The position numbers and the translations under genes were made by a program. A stretch of 13,747 nucleotides of DNA from Phoronis ovalis (lineage: Eukaryota; Phoronida; Phoronidae), in the NCBI GenBank assembly GCA_028565635.1, contig JAOXYB010036296.1, forward strand, positions 1 through 13,747, written 5' to 3'. A model generated the notes under the pieces. The model made no database searches. It saw nothing but the letters and a program-made list of their open reading frames with translations, and was not told the DNA's origin. Below, one piece after another: positions 1 to 10,041 of this stretch (the first letter of the stretch is position 1; every line of letters starts with the position of its first letter).

Positions 1-287
1 AAAGTAAACTAGAGATGTTTTTTTTTCGGCGATATAGGATCAAACACCTGCGACATAAAATAGTGAAACAGACTATAACCTCATTTCAGCTCTGCACGAA
101 TACTTGATCTTTCCGCGCGAATAAACTTTATTTAATTTAGTGTGTTTATGCCGCACGTACACTGCTTGAGATATACGAAATTGGGGATTGCTAGTTTCAA
201 AAAATTGTGTCGCATGGGTTCTTCCAGCGTGTAGAGAAATGGAGATTCGCACTTGGTGGATTGGTGGTACATATATAAAGTCTTTAC
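1..287 (-). other. Start of receptor intron 2, no exon seen
   Basis: This follows the GTAAAG donor at 287. I looked for the family's next conserved block (the helix after the PAD motif and the YGE-type strand) on the minus strand and did not find it, so the intron probably continues beyond the window. Confidence 0.55.
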
Positions 288-493
288 CTGAAACATGTCA
301 GCGGGGGCCATTTTGAGAAAATATGGGTAGTTTTGTTTTTCGCTGAGTTCATCACTTGTAGCCGCCCAACTAGTTTGAGGTATCTGGTAAAGGCCCAGCA
401 GTGTAGACGTGGCGATACACGTGGCGCTTGTGTGCGGACCGATCACTCCAAATACGTCGTAGTAATTGCGATCACCATCCCTAATTGTTTCGT
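288..493 (-). CDS. Receptor coding exon 2 (lobe 1 amino-acid-binding segment)
   Basis: The acceptor reads GACTTTTATTTTAG|AC and the donor ATGTTTCAG|GTAAAG. The exon is 206 nt, enters in phase 1 and leaves in phase 0. It carries the conserved GVIG...S and SWAATSDELS motifs that form the amino-acid contact surface in the family. Between C94 in exon 1 and C139 there is no cysteine, so the flexible loop that carries the inter-subunit cysteine of mammalian mGluRs is shorter here and lacks that cysteine. The next exon was not found in 1-287. Confidence 0.85.
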
Positions 494-1183
494 CTAAAAT
501 AAAAGTCAATACATACAACGTAACCATATAGTCCTGGGTATATAGTTAGTGGTACGAATTTAACTGACAGCATTAAAATATGCTGTGAGCATGAAAGACA
601 CAGGCACGCAATGCCCAAACTACAGTATTAAACATTATTACATATTTTTAAATAAAAAACTGAAGCACTGAAACATTTGTGTACAAAGTACATTTACAAT
701 CTATGTTCTCTATCATTTTGTGTGAAATTATACGAACTTTCATGACCCCAGGGAAAAAACAGGAAGAAAGATATATAGGCAGAACCTTCCATTTGAACCT
801 GATGTTAGAGATAAAGACTGCTAACACTTGTACAGTAATATACCTGAATGACTTCTCGGAACAAATTTCATGGCTTGAGCAACGGCAGCTCGTTCCTTTG
901 TGCAAGCATCCAAAATAGCATATCCTAATGTTGCATTTGGCAAAAACGTAGTGCTATTATTTATTCTTTCTATAGCCCAGATCATCGCTTCAACTAAATG
1001 TATTTCGCCGGTCCATTTTAACCCATGTCCACATAATTCATATTTATCGTAATCTGATATCATAAATATACCACCAAGATTAACATCGCCTAGATTAACA
1101 TATTCTTTCATTGGCACTTTTAATTTCATGATGTCTGCACAGACACTAAATATCAAAGCACACAAAATAAGAATTGTTTTCAT
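288..1183 (-). CDS. Class C GPCR (metabotropic glutamate receptor-like), N-terminal part; gene runs off left edge
   Basis: Two coding exons, 1183-844 and 493-288, join in frame to give the first 182 residues of a receptor whose full family length is roughly 850-1000. Residues 1-16 form a signal peptide (MKTILILCALIFSVCA, likely cut before D17). The rest matches lobe 1 of the Venus-flytrap domain in order: LGDVNLGGIF (31-40), the VEAMIWAIERIN helix (64-75), LPNATLGYAILDAC (81-94), FGVIGPHTSA (128-137), IPQTSWAATSDELS (151-164) and YFLKMAPAD (171-179). C51 and C94 correspond to the mGluR1 C67-C109 disulphide. S136 and T159 align with the mGluR1 S165/T188 pair that holds the alpha-amino-acid group, but the mGluR1 Y74/R78 positions, which hold the distal carboxylate of glutamate, are G59 and L63 here. 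Sequons lie at N75, N76 and N83. Lobe 2, the cysteine-rich domain and the seven helices lie outside the window. It is most likely an orphan amino-acid receptor rather than a true glutamate receptor. Confidence 0.87.
494..843 (-). other. Receptor intron 1
   Basis: A 350 nt intron with GT..AG ends and a pyrimidine-rich acceptor tract. The open frames seen here on either strand (for example 679-918 plus and 648-905 minus) have no recognisable domain and overlap the splice donor. I see no other feature in it. Confidence 0.75.
844..1183 (-). CDS. Receptor coding exon 1 (signal peptide and start of ligand-binding domain)
   Basis: The first ATG that gives a clean signal peptide is at 1183-1181. The frame is open seven codons further upstream but has no ATG there. 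The exon encodes residues 1-113 plus one base and ends ...CATTCAG|GTATAT, a phase 1 donor at 843. Reading on past the donor gives a stop within a few codons, which supports the splice. Confidence 0.85.
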
Positions 1184-1305
1184 AATTTTGCTTTCTTTTA
1201 ACAAGCAACACGATTGTGTTTTTTTTAATGTAGGAACACTCGTGCGAAAGATTATGCTATTCTTCAGTTCGTGTTAAAGATTATCTCACTATCAACGATG
1301 CATTG

Positions 1306-1313
1306 CTTATATA
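1306..1313 (-). promoter_or_regulatory. Possible TATA box of the receptor gene
   Basis: On the minus strand the sequence reads TATATAAG, matching the TATAWAAR consensus. It lies about 125 bases 5' of the receptor ATG, which would put transcription start near 1280 and give a 5' leader of about 100 bases. The surrounding run of alternating TA (1308-1319) makes a chance match possible, and a 5' leader intron cannot be excluded. Confidence 0.35.
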
Positions 1314-1320
1314 TATATAG

Positions 1321-2523
1321 AGTATCCAAGTGTGATGTATAACAGCAGGGTTGTGCATGGTACATGTGTACACGCAGTGGTTATGAGAAGGTTGAGTCAT
1401 TAACACGCAGATAAATGGAACTGCGCGTTTTAACTCGTTTTTAATCTTTTCGCTAATGTTACAGACATGTTATATTAAAACACAATATTTTAAGATTATT
1501 TCCGCGTATAGGTGCATCTAAGCTAGAACATTAAAATAGGAACTATAAATCCAAACACTTACGACTTAATCATTGCGAAGCTTTATGAACAAATAAAAAC
1601 TCATTCATTATTTCTTTACTAATTTTACTGTGAAAACGCTTCTTAAAATTAATTGTTTTTTGCATGAAAACCAATCTTTTTTCTTTCAAACAAGATAAAA
1701 GAATAAATGGTCTAAGCAAAAAAAAAGAACAAGTACGAATGCTACTAAAAAAGATAAATTGGAAAAGCGAAAGAATCAAAAACAAACAAGTAATGGCTGT
1801 TGAAAGGTAGATGTTAATTTATTTTTAAGACGTGTAATTCTGGTAATAGGATATCGCAAGGCATAAAGAACTGCATTTTAGAAATTATACCTGCGAAATA
1901 TGAATTCTTTATAATAGCTGCTCAAAGAACACTAATTTACACACTCCAATCTATTATCAGGACTGGCAGATAATGTGTGACCTTTGATACTAACTGTAGA
2001 TGTAATGCATTTACAGATTGTATTTTTGTCAACAAAGTACATAATTTTGGCAAGCAATGTTTAATAAATGAAGCCAACTACCTTTCCATTGTTTACAAGA
2101 AAGATCTAGACCAGTTTATAATTGTGGGTAACCACCTTGTACCACGTAGCAATAATTACCTTTAACGTGATTTTAATTGCAAAATGAGTTTATTGTACAT
2201 TTGCAGATTTATCTATTTATAGTAACAAAAGCAAGTGAATACACTCATCATGGAAAAAGAAAAATTGAAGTACGCTTAAATTTACTTTTTATCAATGTCC
2301 TTGACATCACCAATGAAGAGTATGCAATAAACAACCTGCTCCTGTTTTCTCCACTTGATGTCACCGGCGCTCTACAACCTAACAGATATGTCTATGAAAA
2401 AGGCAAGGGGACACTAAATAAGATGTTAAACTCATTGTAAATCAAAAGCATCATATTCTGTGTCAGGTACTCTCACATACACAGACCCTTATGGAACGCC
2501 GTTTTAACATAAATTCAATTATT
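1321..2523. other. Intergenic, no gene recognised
   Basis: AT-rich sequence with A and T runs. The open frames at 1570-1785 (minus) and 2177-2440 (plus) look like low-complexity or random translation. The frame at 1974-2165 (plus) has four cysteines and is discussed in the findings, but is not supported as a gene. Confidence 0.5.
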
Positions 2524-3050
2524 TAGACATATCAACAAAGAATTAGCGATATCACCAAATAATATGTCTAATTTTATTAGCGATATCAGTAACGGTTAAT
2601 AATATCGAAAAATAACTGTTGACCATACTACGCAATTGTTGATATCATTAATAGCATTAGCGATGTCACTAATTCAAATAGCGATATCACTAATTCAATT
2701 AGCGATATCACTAATAGTTCAAATCGAAATAATGATATGTTCAAATAGAATTAGAGATATGTTCTAATGTAATTATTGATATGTTGTAATCGAATTAATG
2801 ATATCTTTAATTTTGATTGGTGATATCGCTAATTACATTACTATTAGTACATATCATTAATTCTATTTTGAACATATCACTAATTCGATTTGAACATATC
2901 ACTAATTCGATTTGAACATATCACTAATTCGATTTGAACATATCGTTAAATGGGGATGAATTAGACATATCACTAATTCTATTAGCGATATCATTAATGG
3001 AATTGTTGATATCTCTAATTCAATTGTTGATATCTCTAATTTAATATAAA
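2524..3050. repeat. 21-22 bp palindromic minisatellite with an internal change of orientation
   Basis: An AT-rich array built on a core ATTAGYGATATCACTAAT, itself nearly a perfect palindrome around GATATC. The six-base GATATC occurs ten times (2548, 2582, 2641, 2683, 2704, 2800, 2822, 2987, 3008, 3029). From 2734 to 2822 the motif recurs every 22 bases; at 2641-2704 and 2966-3029 it recurs every 21. Three identical 22 bp units starting GAACATATCACTAATTCG stand at 2870-2935, with a partial fourth. Units on the left of about 2820 carry GATATGTT and those on the right the reverse complement AACATATC, so the two halves form a large imperfect inverted repeat. It has no coding potential. Confidence 0.85.
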
Positions 3051-3470
3051 TTCAAACAAACATTGCAAGAAATATTTTATCATTACATACTTCGGAATTG
3101 TCATTATTTTCGTGGTAACTGTCATTCATCATCATTCTATGGTTACTAGATGTAGCAATATTTGCATCTTTCATAACTGTTTATTCAAACAATGTAATAT
3201 TGGCATGAATGCCAAATATAATTATTGCCTTATCATATTTCGTTAGTATATTTTTGTATGTCATTGAACTTAATAAATAACAGATATAGGTTTAAACGCA
3301 CTCTCCACTTTTTAAATCATAAATGTGTATACAAAGCAATGAAAACAAACAGGCTTCAAAACGAGAATGACTAAAATTACAAGTAGTAAAATATGTCTGA
3401 TACAGGAAACTTTGAAAATACAAATTGCACAGAGGTATCTTTAAATCTTAGTAAATCAAAAAGTTTAATG
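3051..3470. other. Intergenic, no feature seen
   Basis: AT-rich unique-looking sequence between the minisatellite and the 52 bp duplication. No open frame of note, RNA gene or repeat was recognised. Confidence 0.5.
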
Positions 3471-3574
3471 TTAATCCTTTATTAGATGGTAGACCTTCTG
3501 AATTCTGACCCCGGATAAACGCTTAATCCTTTATTAGATGGTAGACCTTCTGAATTCTGATCCCGGATAAACGC
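3471..3574. repeat. 52 bp tandem duplication
   Basis: Two adjacent copies, 3471-3522 and 3523-3574, each beginning TTAATCCTTTATTAGATGG and ending CCCGGATAAACGC. They differ at one position (GACCCC in the first, GATCCC in the second). The near identity means the duplication is recent or conserved. The unit is more GC-rich than its surroundings and is not recognised as part of a known element. Confidence 0.9.
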
Positions 3575-5250
3575 TAGCTATTGCTACCACCCCCTGTACT
3601 GCTCTTGTTTCAAATGGCATTTATATCAAGCTAATATTTCTTATTCAGTTTCAAATTTTGGCCGCAATGTTTTGATACTATTTCAAGATAATCGGAGGTA
3701 ATTCGATGAACATCATCTTGAATACAGAGAAAATTGACGATCAATAAAATATTCCTGTGTATTTGTGAGTTCTTATTGACCGATTTACAATCAAATAAAG
3801 TCTAACCATTATGTATCAAACATAATCAAACATTATGCTCATTAATGTTCGGGCGATTTTTAACTAAATTATTATCCATACTGTGATTGACATTCGCTCC
3901 AAAAAGAAATAGTTTTATCCAATGATTCCAAGTCAGCCGTGTTTTGTGAATGCGGGCAGTGTAACTTCACGTATTTGATTGAAATGGTAAGCTATATTAT
4001 TTTTGCATATAGTTGGACTACTCAACACCGAAATAGGCACGCATGATCTTTCTAAAATTCGCGGCTAATGTCCGGAAAAGGGCATTTATTTTGAACAAAA
4101 TCGCCGTCCTCGAAACTAAAAAAGGTTATTCTGTTATAAAGGCATCCTTTAAAGCAAAAAATACGTATAATTTCCAAGAAAAACAGTCGAAATTAACATT
4201 TAAAATACATACGCGTAAATTTTGTCGTCACACGATTGCATATTGTTACAACATAAATACAATTCTACTGTTTAATAGATCAGTATTACTATAACTTAAT
4301 TCTCAGCATTTCATCATACAATTATAATTAGTACACTTAAATTATGATGACTTATTACCAATTGTATTAACTTCCCTGGCTTCCTTGAACATTTAAAAAC
4401 GGGTGTGTTTTCACATAAGAACATCGTTCCATCGTTTTATTGGAAAGTAGATTACTAAAAATCTGAAAACATCCTTGCTTAGCTTGTCATTTAAAAATAT
4501 ATATCACCTGTTTCTATGAGTGATGCCACCGGAAATTGGATAATCTATCGATAAAATACGCTATTGGAATATTATTTCGATGAAGACGTACAAACATAGT
4601 ATATTACATATTATTATATTACGACATTGTTGAACGTCCAAAGAAATGTGTTTTGCAACTTATTGATCAAGAAAGTTTTCACTAAAGGTGAGTTATACTC
4701 CAAATCATACCCTTTGGCAGTGCAGATCTACATTATAAAAATAAAACCCTGTTTGCCAATACTTAGCTAAATATATATCGAAACGGACTTTACGCGCATG
4801 GCTGAAAAAATGCTCCCCGGGATATTTTGTTTGAACAGCTAGCTAGAAGAGCATACTATTTTCTTAATCGTGAACTTTGTATTGATTTATAAAAAAAATG
4901 TTCGCATTCTATATGCGTTTACCTAAACATCGACATGTTTGCCTGCCTGTTTATTTATAAGTACGTGTACAAATTCCGACAAAATCAAGATCGAACCGCA
5001 TCATTTATACGGAACGCAAAACTAAACTAGATAAATGATTTTCAAAAAGAAATAAAATAAAATGTAAGCATTGTAATGCTTTCTTCATGAGTGTCTATGT
5101 ATTGATCTAGCAGACAGGTGAAAAATAACAGGTGATTTCATTCAAATTGATTTGTTGCTACTGGTAAGAAATCTATAACATTATTGACATATGCTGCATG
5201 GACATTAAAATGAGCAATAATGAGAATCTAGCCATGGAAGCTGAGACTTC
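3575..5250. other. Intergenic, no gene recognised
   Basis: AT-rich sequence. The 83-codon open frame at 4043-4294 (plus) is lysine-, threonine- and asparagine-rich with no family motif and no convincing splice context. Nothing else was recognised. Confidence 0.5.
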
Positions 5251-5254
5251 TTAC

Positions 5255-5380
5255 AAATGTAGACTACATAATGTAAATACTTTTGCCAATTATACATTCA
5301 TTATTAAGTTGTCTTATAAACGTGGACTATTTCAGGAGATACTTCTACCAATTACACATTTATTATTATAAAAGTAGACT
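5255..5380. repeat. Diverged tandem duplication of about 62 bp
   Basis: The stretch CCAATTATACATTCATTATTA at 5286-5306 recurs with two changes at 5348-5368. Flanking GTAGACT / GTGGACT / GTAGACT motifs stand at 5259, 5322 and 5374. Spacing is uneven (62-63, then 52), so one copy carries a deletion. It looks like an old degenerate tandem repeat with no coding role. Confidence 0.45.
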
Positions 5381-7978
5381 GCAGTATCATCAAAACGCTT
5401 TTTACGTTCTCCACAGTAACACTAATATTGATGTAACCTTTTCCACGTTGTGGATAAAATGCAAACCGTTTAAACAAATTGACAGTCTACATGGAATGCC
5501 AAAGGTAATTCATTTCTAATCTGTATGCGAATCAGTTGTATTAGCTTATTAAGGCGTCTTGTATAAACTGTATAAAGGCCCTACAATATACTGTATACGT
5601 TGTTCCATTTTTAAGTTGCATTTCTGGAATAGTCCCACATTTTTGTGAGGGCTACTGTTCTAACTGTATTTCTACTAATTATTCGAACGTATACTGTATC
5701 CAGTATATAAAAACTACAGTGAAAATCTTCATATTAAAAAAATGGCTGATTCATTTTATTATTGACCTCATTGTTAAAGATGAGCTTTATATATTATTAT
5801 TGGAATAGTAATTCTATATCATCAAGTTAATATGTCACTCTCCGGATATTATTGGTTTTAATTATTCCTCGTATTGGCATGATTGATTAATTAGCCGAGT
5901 AACAACTGAGTAGGTACTGAGATAACAAGCTGGTAACTCTACAAGCAGGCGAAGGACAATGTAAACAGGTACAGTATACCAATGCTTGAGAACACAATTC
6001 AAAGGATTTTTTATAGCAAATCAAAGATGTTCCTAACTGAAAACACAAGTATATAATTTCTAAAATATTACTAAAAACCTTTCAGGAAGTATTAACAGAA
6101 TTCCAAGTTGCAGATATTAAAAAAATCTACAAAAGTCGGTAATTACAAACAAACATTCTGATAGGACGTTGACATTTAATTAAAACTGCCGTATTGCATG
6201 AAATTACCTGCTCATTTTTAAAATTTCATAAAAACGAGAGTAAACATTTCACCTACTGGAATTTAATTCTTTCAAATTTAATTAAATTGAGGAGCTGATA
6301 ACTGTTTTATTGGACTCCATTTCAATATGTTTTACTTATATCCAGAAACGAATTTTGCGGATATCTTCATAAAAATAATAATCTCTGTAAACCGAATCTT
6401 TAAAGTAGTAGTATTCAAGAAAATGAAAACTGTAATCTCAAATTTGGGATTCGATACGGGTGTGGGAGAATTCTATGTGGCCTGCCTAAGTCCAAGATGA
6501 CGACTATACATCGGAGACAGAGATTAATAATCCGACTGGTGGTGAATTTGACCTAAGTTTGCTCAGAGGTTCTAGATTCTTTTATAAGAATCATTAGTTC
6601 TATTTATATATGCTTTTGTTATTATTTTTTTTTTGGCGTTTTTAGCTGAATTCTACAGTGTTTCCTACGTTTGACTCATGACTGTAAAAGGAATTAAAAC
6701 ACTTGTATTATTTTAGCATGTATCATTCAATGAAACGATAATAATGAACATTTTGTAAACCCATTTTTGATGTACATGTATATGCAGTTTAGTGTTGATA
6801 AAGGTACAAAATCGTATGTCTGAAAATTACTTGATAATTCCTCAATATTTATTCCTCATTATGAATAAATTGTCAATATTTGGAAAGGGCTATATCATAT
6901 ATGTGAAAACAGTGAGGTAACATCATAGCCGTAGTAAATATTTTATATCAGATAACAGGTAGAATAGATATAGATCTCTGAAGAAAACACAGGTGAATAA
7001 ATATATATCTGTCTAAATTATTTATTAAATCAGTGTTTAGTTAAGATTAAAATGTTTCTTGTGATTCATAAATTTGTATGTTGACCGGTTAATCAAATAC
7101 TGAAGCTAGAAATGAGTTTTAGTCAATGCTTTCACCGCAATGGTTATTATAATAAGCATAATAAGTCTGGCCGCATGGTTAGCAGGTGCGTGATTATTGG
7201 TGATCTGTCTAGTAACAAAAAACAAATTGTAATTATATCATTCTTATGATATGCTTCTATACAAAACTCTATATATTTGATGTCGTAGCGTGTGTAAAAA
7301 GCATATATATTCAACTTTCAATAATTTTTTGAAAGAAGCCATTATTATTTTGAGATCCCTTTTACCAACCTTTGTCAAAATGGAATATTCATCAGGTGCC
7401 ACTTATGGCTATTGTAGTCTGCTTTGTAAAAAGAACGTTGTAAAAGACGGGGGTCAATCTTAGGCTTTACAATTATTTATTCGATCGCACTCATAAGATT
7501 TCTACAAACTACTATGAGAAGATTCATTATAGTCCCTTGATCTTCAAGGATTATTAAAGCAAACAAAACACAACATGTAAGCTTGAAAACAAGATTTTTT
7601 TTTGGAAAACTTTCCTTTTTTATAATCAATGCCAATTCCTAGAGAGGTGCAATAGGTCACAGTCGAGCAAATATTAGTAAAGTAATACTTATTATATAAT
7701 AACTAATAAAGCATACTTATTCTAATTAATAAAACTTTTATCTGATAACACTATGATAAGCAAATGTAGTAAGAAATACTAGTTACCTACACACTTGTAG
7801 GGACTTGAAAATTACCCCCGTTTCATTAATTATAAAACGTTTACATTTATTTTTGATACATGATGATAAACTTTCTTGTTATATAATTATATTAATTAAT
7901 GCATATAGATTCAGACAACAGAAACTCCCCTATTATAACTGTAGTATTGATTTGGCTACCAAAGTTATATTAGAGGCC
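5381..7978. other. Intergenic, no gene recognised
   Basis: AT-rich sequence without a supported exon. Short features only: a small hairpin (ATACTG-TATC-CAGTAT) at 5691-5706 and several poly-T or poly-A runs. No tRNA, rRNA or transposase similarity was recognised. Confidence 0.45.
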
Positions 7979-8035
7979 CGAGGGGCACCGGCATTCGAAT
8001 GGCTATAGGTATGTGCCGATGGGGTGCTTTTCTCG
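7979..8035. other. GC-rich islet with an interrupted hairpin
   Basis: In an AT-rich desert, 7971-8040 is about 57 percent GC by count. Nested complementary arms can be read: CGAG 7979-7982 with CTCG 8032-8035, GCACC 7985-7989 with GGTGC 8023-8027, and GGC 7990-7992 with GCC 8015-8017. The terminal loop is about 20 bases and there are bulges on the 3' side. It could be a structured RNA, a remnant of a mobile element, or chance. Confidence 0.3.
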
Positions 8036-9971
8036 AGTCACGTTTATACTTATGTACAGCGAGGTATATATTTCAGCCTCAGATGCATTGACGGGGAAAA
8101 GTTTTAGGTCATTATTTTTACTGCCCGGATTACTGCTTGCAACCGGTTGCCTACAAATCAGCTTACAAAAGATTTTCACCAAACATATTCGTGGATTTTT
8201 TTTCTATGTTTTTACTGGGATTTGAGGCTTACCAAGGGGCAAGTTTGTGAGTATTATCCAGTACTTTTTGTATAAGGGGCATACATTTTTAGCCATGGGT
8301 TTCTTATTACGAGTAACAAATATGTAGTGTTGTGTAAAATAAAACAATATCTGGTTAATCAACTGTGTAAGTTTAAGTTAATTTAAAAAATATGCCGATA
8401 CATGTAACGACTCATATTATAAACGAGTGTTTTGTAATTCGTATTTCGTTTTAATAGACTTTTCGTGTTTACTTTAAATTACACTGGTGGATTTTTATAA
8501 TCACTATATCACGTACACAATATTTCACCTCCAGAAATATTACGATATTTATCTGATATTCCCAGTTTATTATAAATATACCTTTCATTTGTAAAGCACC
8601 AACAGTGTAGACTTTGGCGAGCTTGCTGCATGTATTGTAAAAAGCGTTTGTCGTAAATATTGTCAGGTTGTATTATACTGTTCACAAACGCACGGCCGGC
8701 ATAATTATTTTGTATTTCCTGAAAAAATCCTGTGTAGATTATTTCTCGCACTTAAAAAAGGAATATAATTACTGTAACAGGTTAAAAAACAATAGAAGAG
8801 AGATTTTCTATTTTATACCGAAAAGAATAAGACTATTTCATGCTTTATTGTGTAGCAACTGTAAGAATTGCACGATGAAATCTTGATGTTTACTCCACAA
8901 TCTCTTCCGCCTACAATACATAATTTGTTAAAATTGCAACATACAGCAACTGTTTCACCCGAAGATCAATGCATGTCAGAATACAAGTTTAATTAATAAT
9001 TATACACGCATACATAATTATGAAATAAAGATTAGAAGAAAGAATTTATTTGATTTAAACCCGTAGGACAAGGAGCATAGATAAATGTACGAAATTATCC
9101 TATCAACTTCATAAAGTTATATATCAATTTTCATAATAACAAGACTTATAGTAATTAATCATATCTGATAATATATAGCACTATTTCTTGACACTGCAAC
9201 TTTGTTAAACCCTATTGTTATAACAATTTGCCATTATTTTTCGCGTTCCGTTCTGCACGCTTCCTTTAAAAGCAAATAATGTTTTTAAATTATTTAATGG
9301 GTGCTATTTCCTGAAAAAAAATTAAATATATTATAAAATTGTAAAAAGTGTTTGAAGTAAGCATAATTTTATTTAACGATGATGATTAGCGTTGCCTGAC
9401 ATTAATTGACATAATTATGTTTTATTTATGTGGACACAACGTACTTGGCATAAAATACACCGTAAGGCACTTTTTATTGACGCCATATTTATTCAATTCT
9501 GTATCTCGATACTAGATATAGTCTGACTAGCGCAGCTGTGTAACCTTAGCCACTGTATTGCCTCTGTACGTTCGATATAAACAAATAATTTCAATTTCTC
9601 GCTTGAAGAAGAAATTCCTCATTGCTTGCGACTGGTGATCGAACTATTAAGACTCATTGGGTAAAATCGGAATTAAGAAAGAAAATATCCGATATGGGTT
9701 CTATAGGTTAATAGAACTAATAGAGCTGAAGGTTTGTACGATTTTCTGCCTGTCACATTTTCGCATGACATTCCGTGATTAAATCTTATTAAGAAATTGA
9801 TATCAGAGATAATGGTGAGTGAAATCTATGCTGGAAGAAAAAAGATTCGGATATGGAACAGATTGTGTACAAAATAGCACACGTTCAAAACCATCTTCGG
9901 TTATTTATTGCACTGTTGGTCTGAAATAAATATTGAAGTCTTTGCTTTGTTTTTAAGATTAAAAAGAAAAT
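8036..9971. other. Intergenic region upstream of the Ly6-type gene
   Basis: Mostly AT-rich with no supported gene. A minus-strand open frame at 8751-8509 has splice-like ends and is treated in the findings. Just before the ATG of the Ly6 gene, a pyrimidine tract ending TTTTTAAG at 9957 could be the acceptor of a 5' leader intron, so the promoter of that gene may lie well upstream. No clear TATA box was assigned. Confidence 0.4.
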
Positions 9972-10041
9972 ATGGATCTGAATGATGTCAATTGCTTTAT
10001 AACAGTTATGTTAAGCCTCCTGCTACTGATAGTGAAAGAAG
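9972..10041 (+). CDS. Ly6-type gene exon 1 (signal peptide)
   Basis: ATG at 9972 opens MDLNDVNCFITVMLSLLLLI, a leader with a strong hydrophobic core. The exon ends GAAAGAAG|GTGAGT, a near-consensus donor, after 23 codons plus one base (phase 1). A leader on a separate exon with a phase 1 junction is the usual layout for Ly6 genes. Confidence 0.82.

Noticed and set aside
648-918. Overlapping open frames on both strands (85 and 79 codons)
   Set aside because: They lie in the receptor intron and across its donor, carry no motif and overlap the well-supported exon 1 in other frames.
1570-1785. 71-codon minus frame rich in F, L, S and K
   Set aside because: Made of A/T runs, with a low-complexity hydrophobic translation, no start context and no splice support.
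2177-2440. 87-codon plus frame
   Set aside because: No recognisable domain and no ATG near its start. It is within the range expected by chance in about 14 kb read in six frames.
2524-3050. CRISPR-like array
   Set aside because: The units are contiguous with no unique spacers, vary in period and orientation, and the DNA is eukaryotic.
4043-4294. 83-codon plus frame
   Set aside because: Lysine/asparagine/threonine-rich translation of AT-rich DNA with no motif or splice context.
5283-5519. 78-codon plus frame
   Set aside because: Overlaps a degenerate tandem duplication and shows no family motif.
7971-8040. tRNA gene suggested by the GC-rich islet and a TTCGAA motif
   Set aside because: No acceptor stem, no A box and no proper T arm can be drawn around it.
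7805-8225. Two adjacent plus frames of 67 and 70 codons, considered as a broken gene
   Set aside because: Neither shows a recognised motif, and a frameshift joining them is not supported by any similarity.
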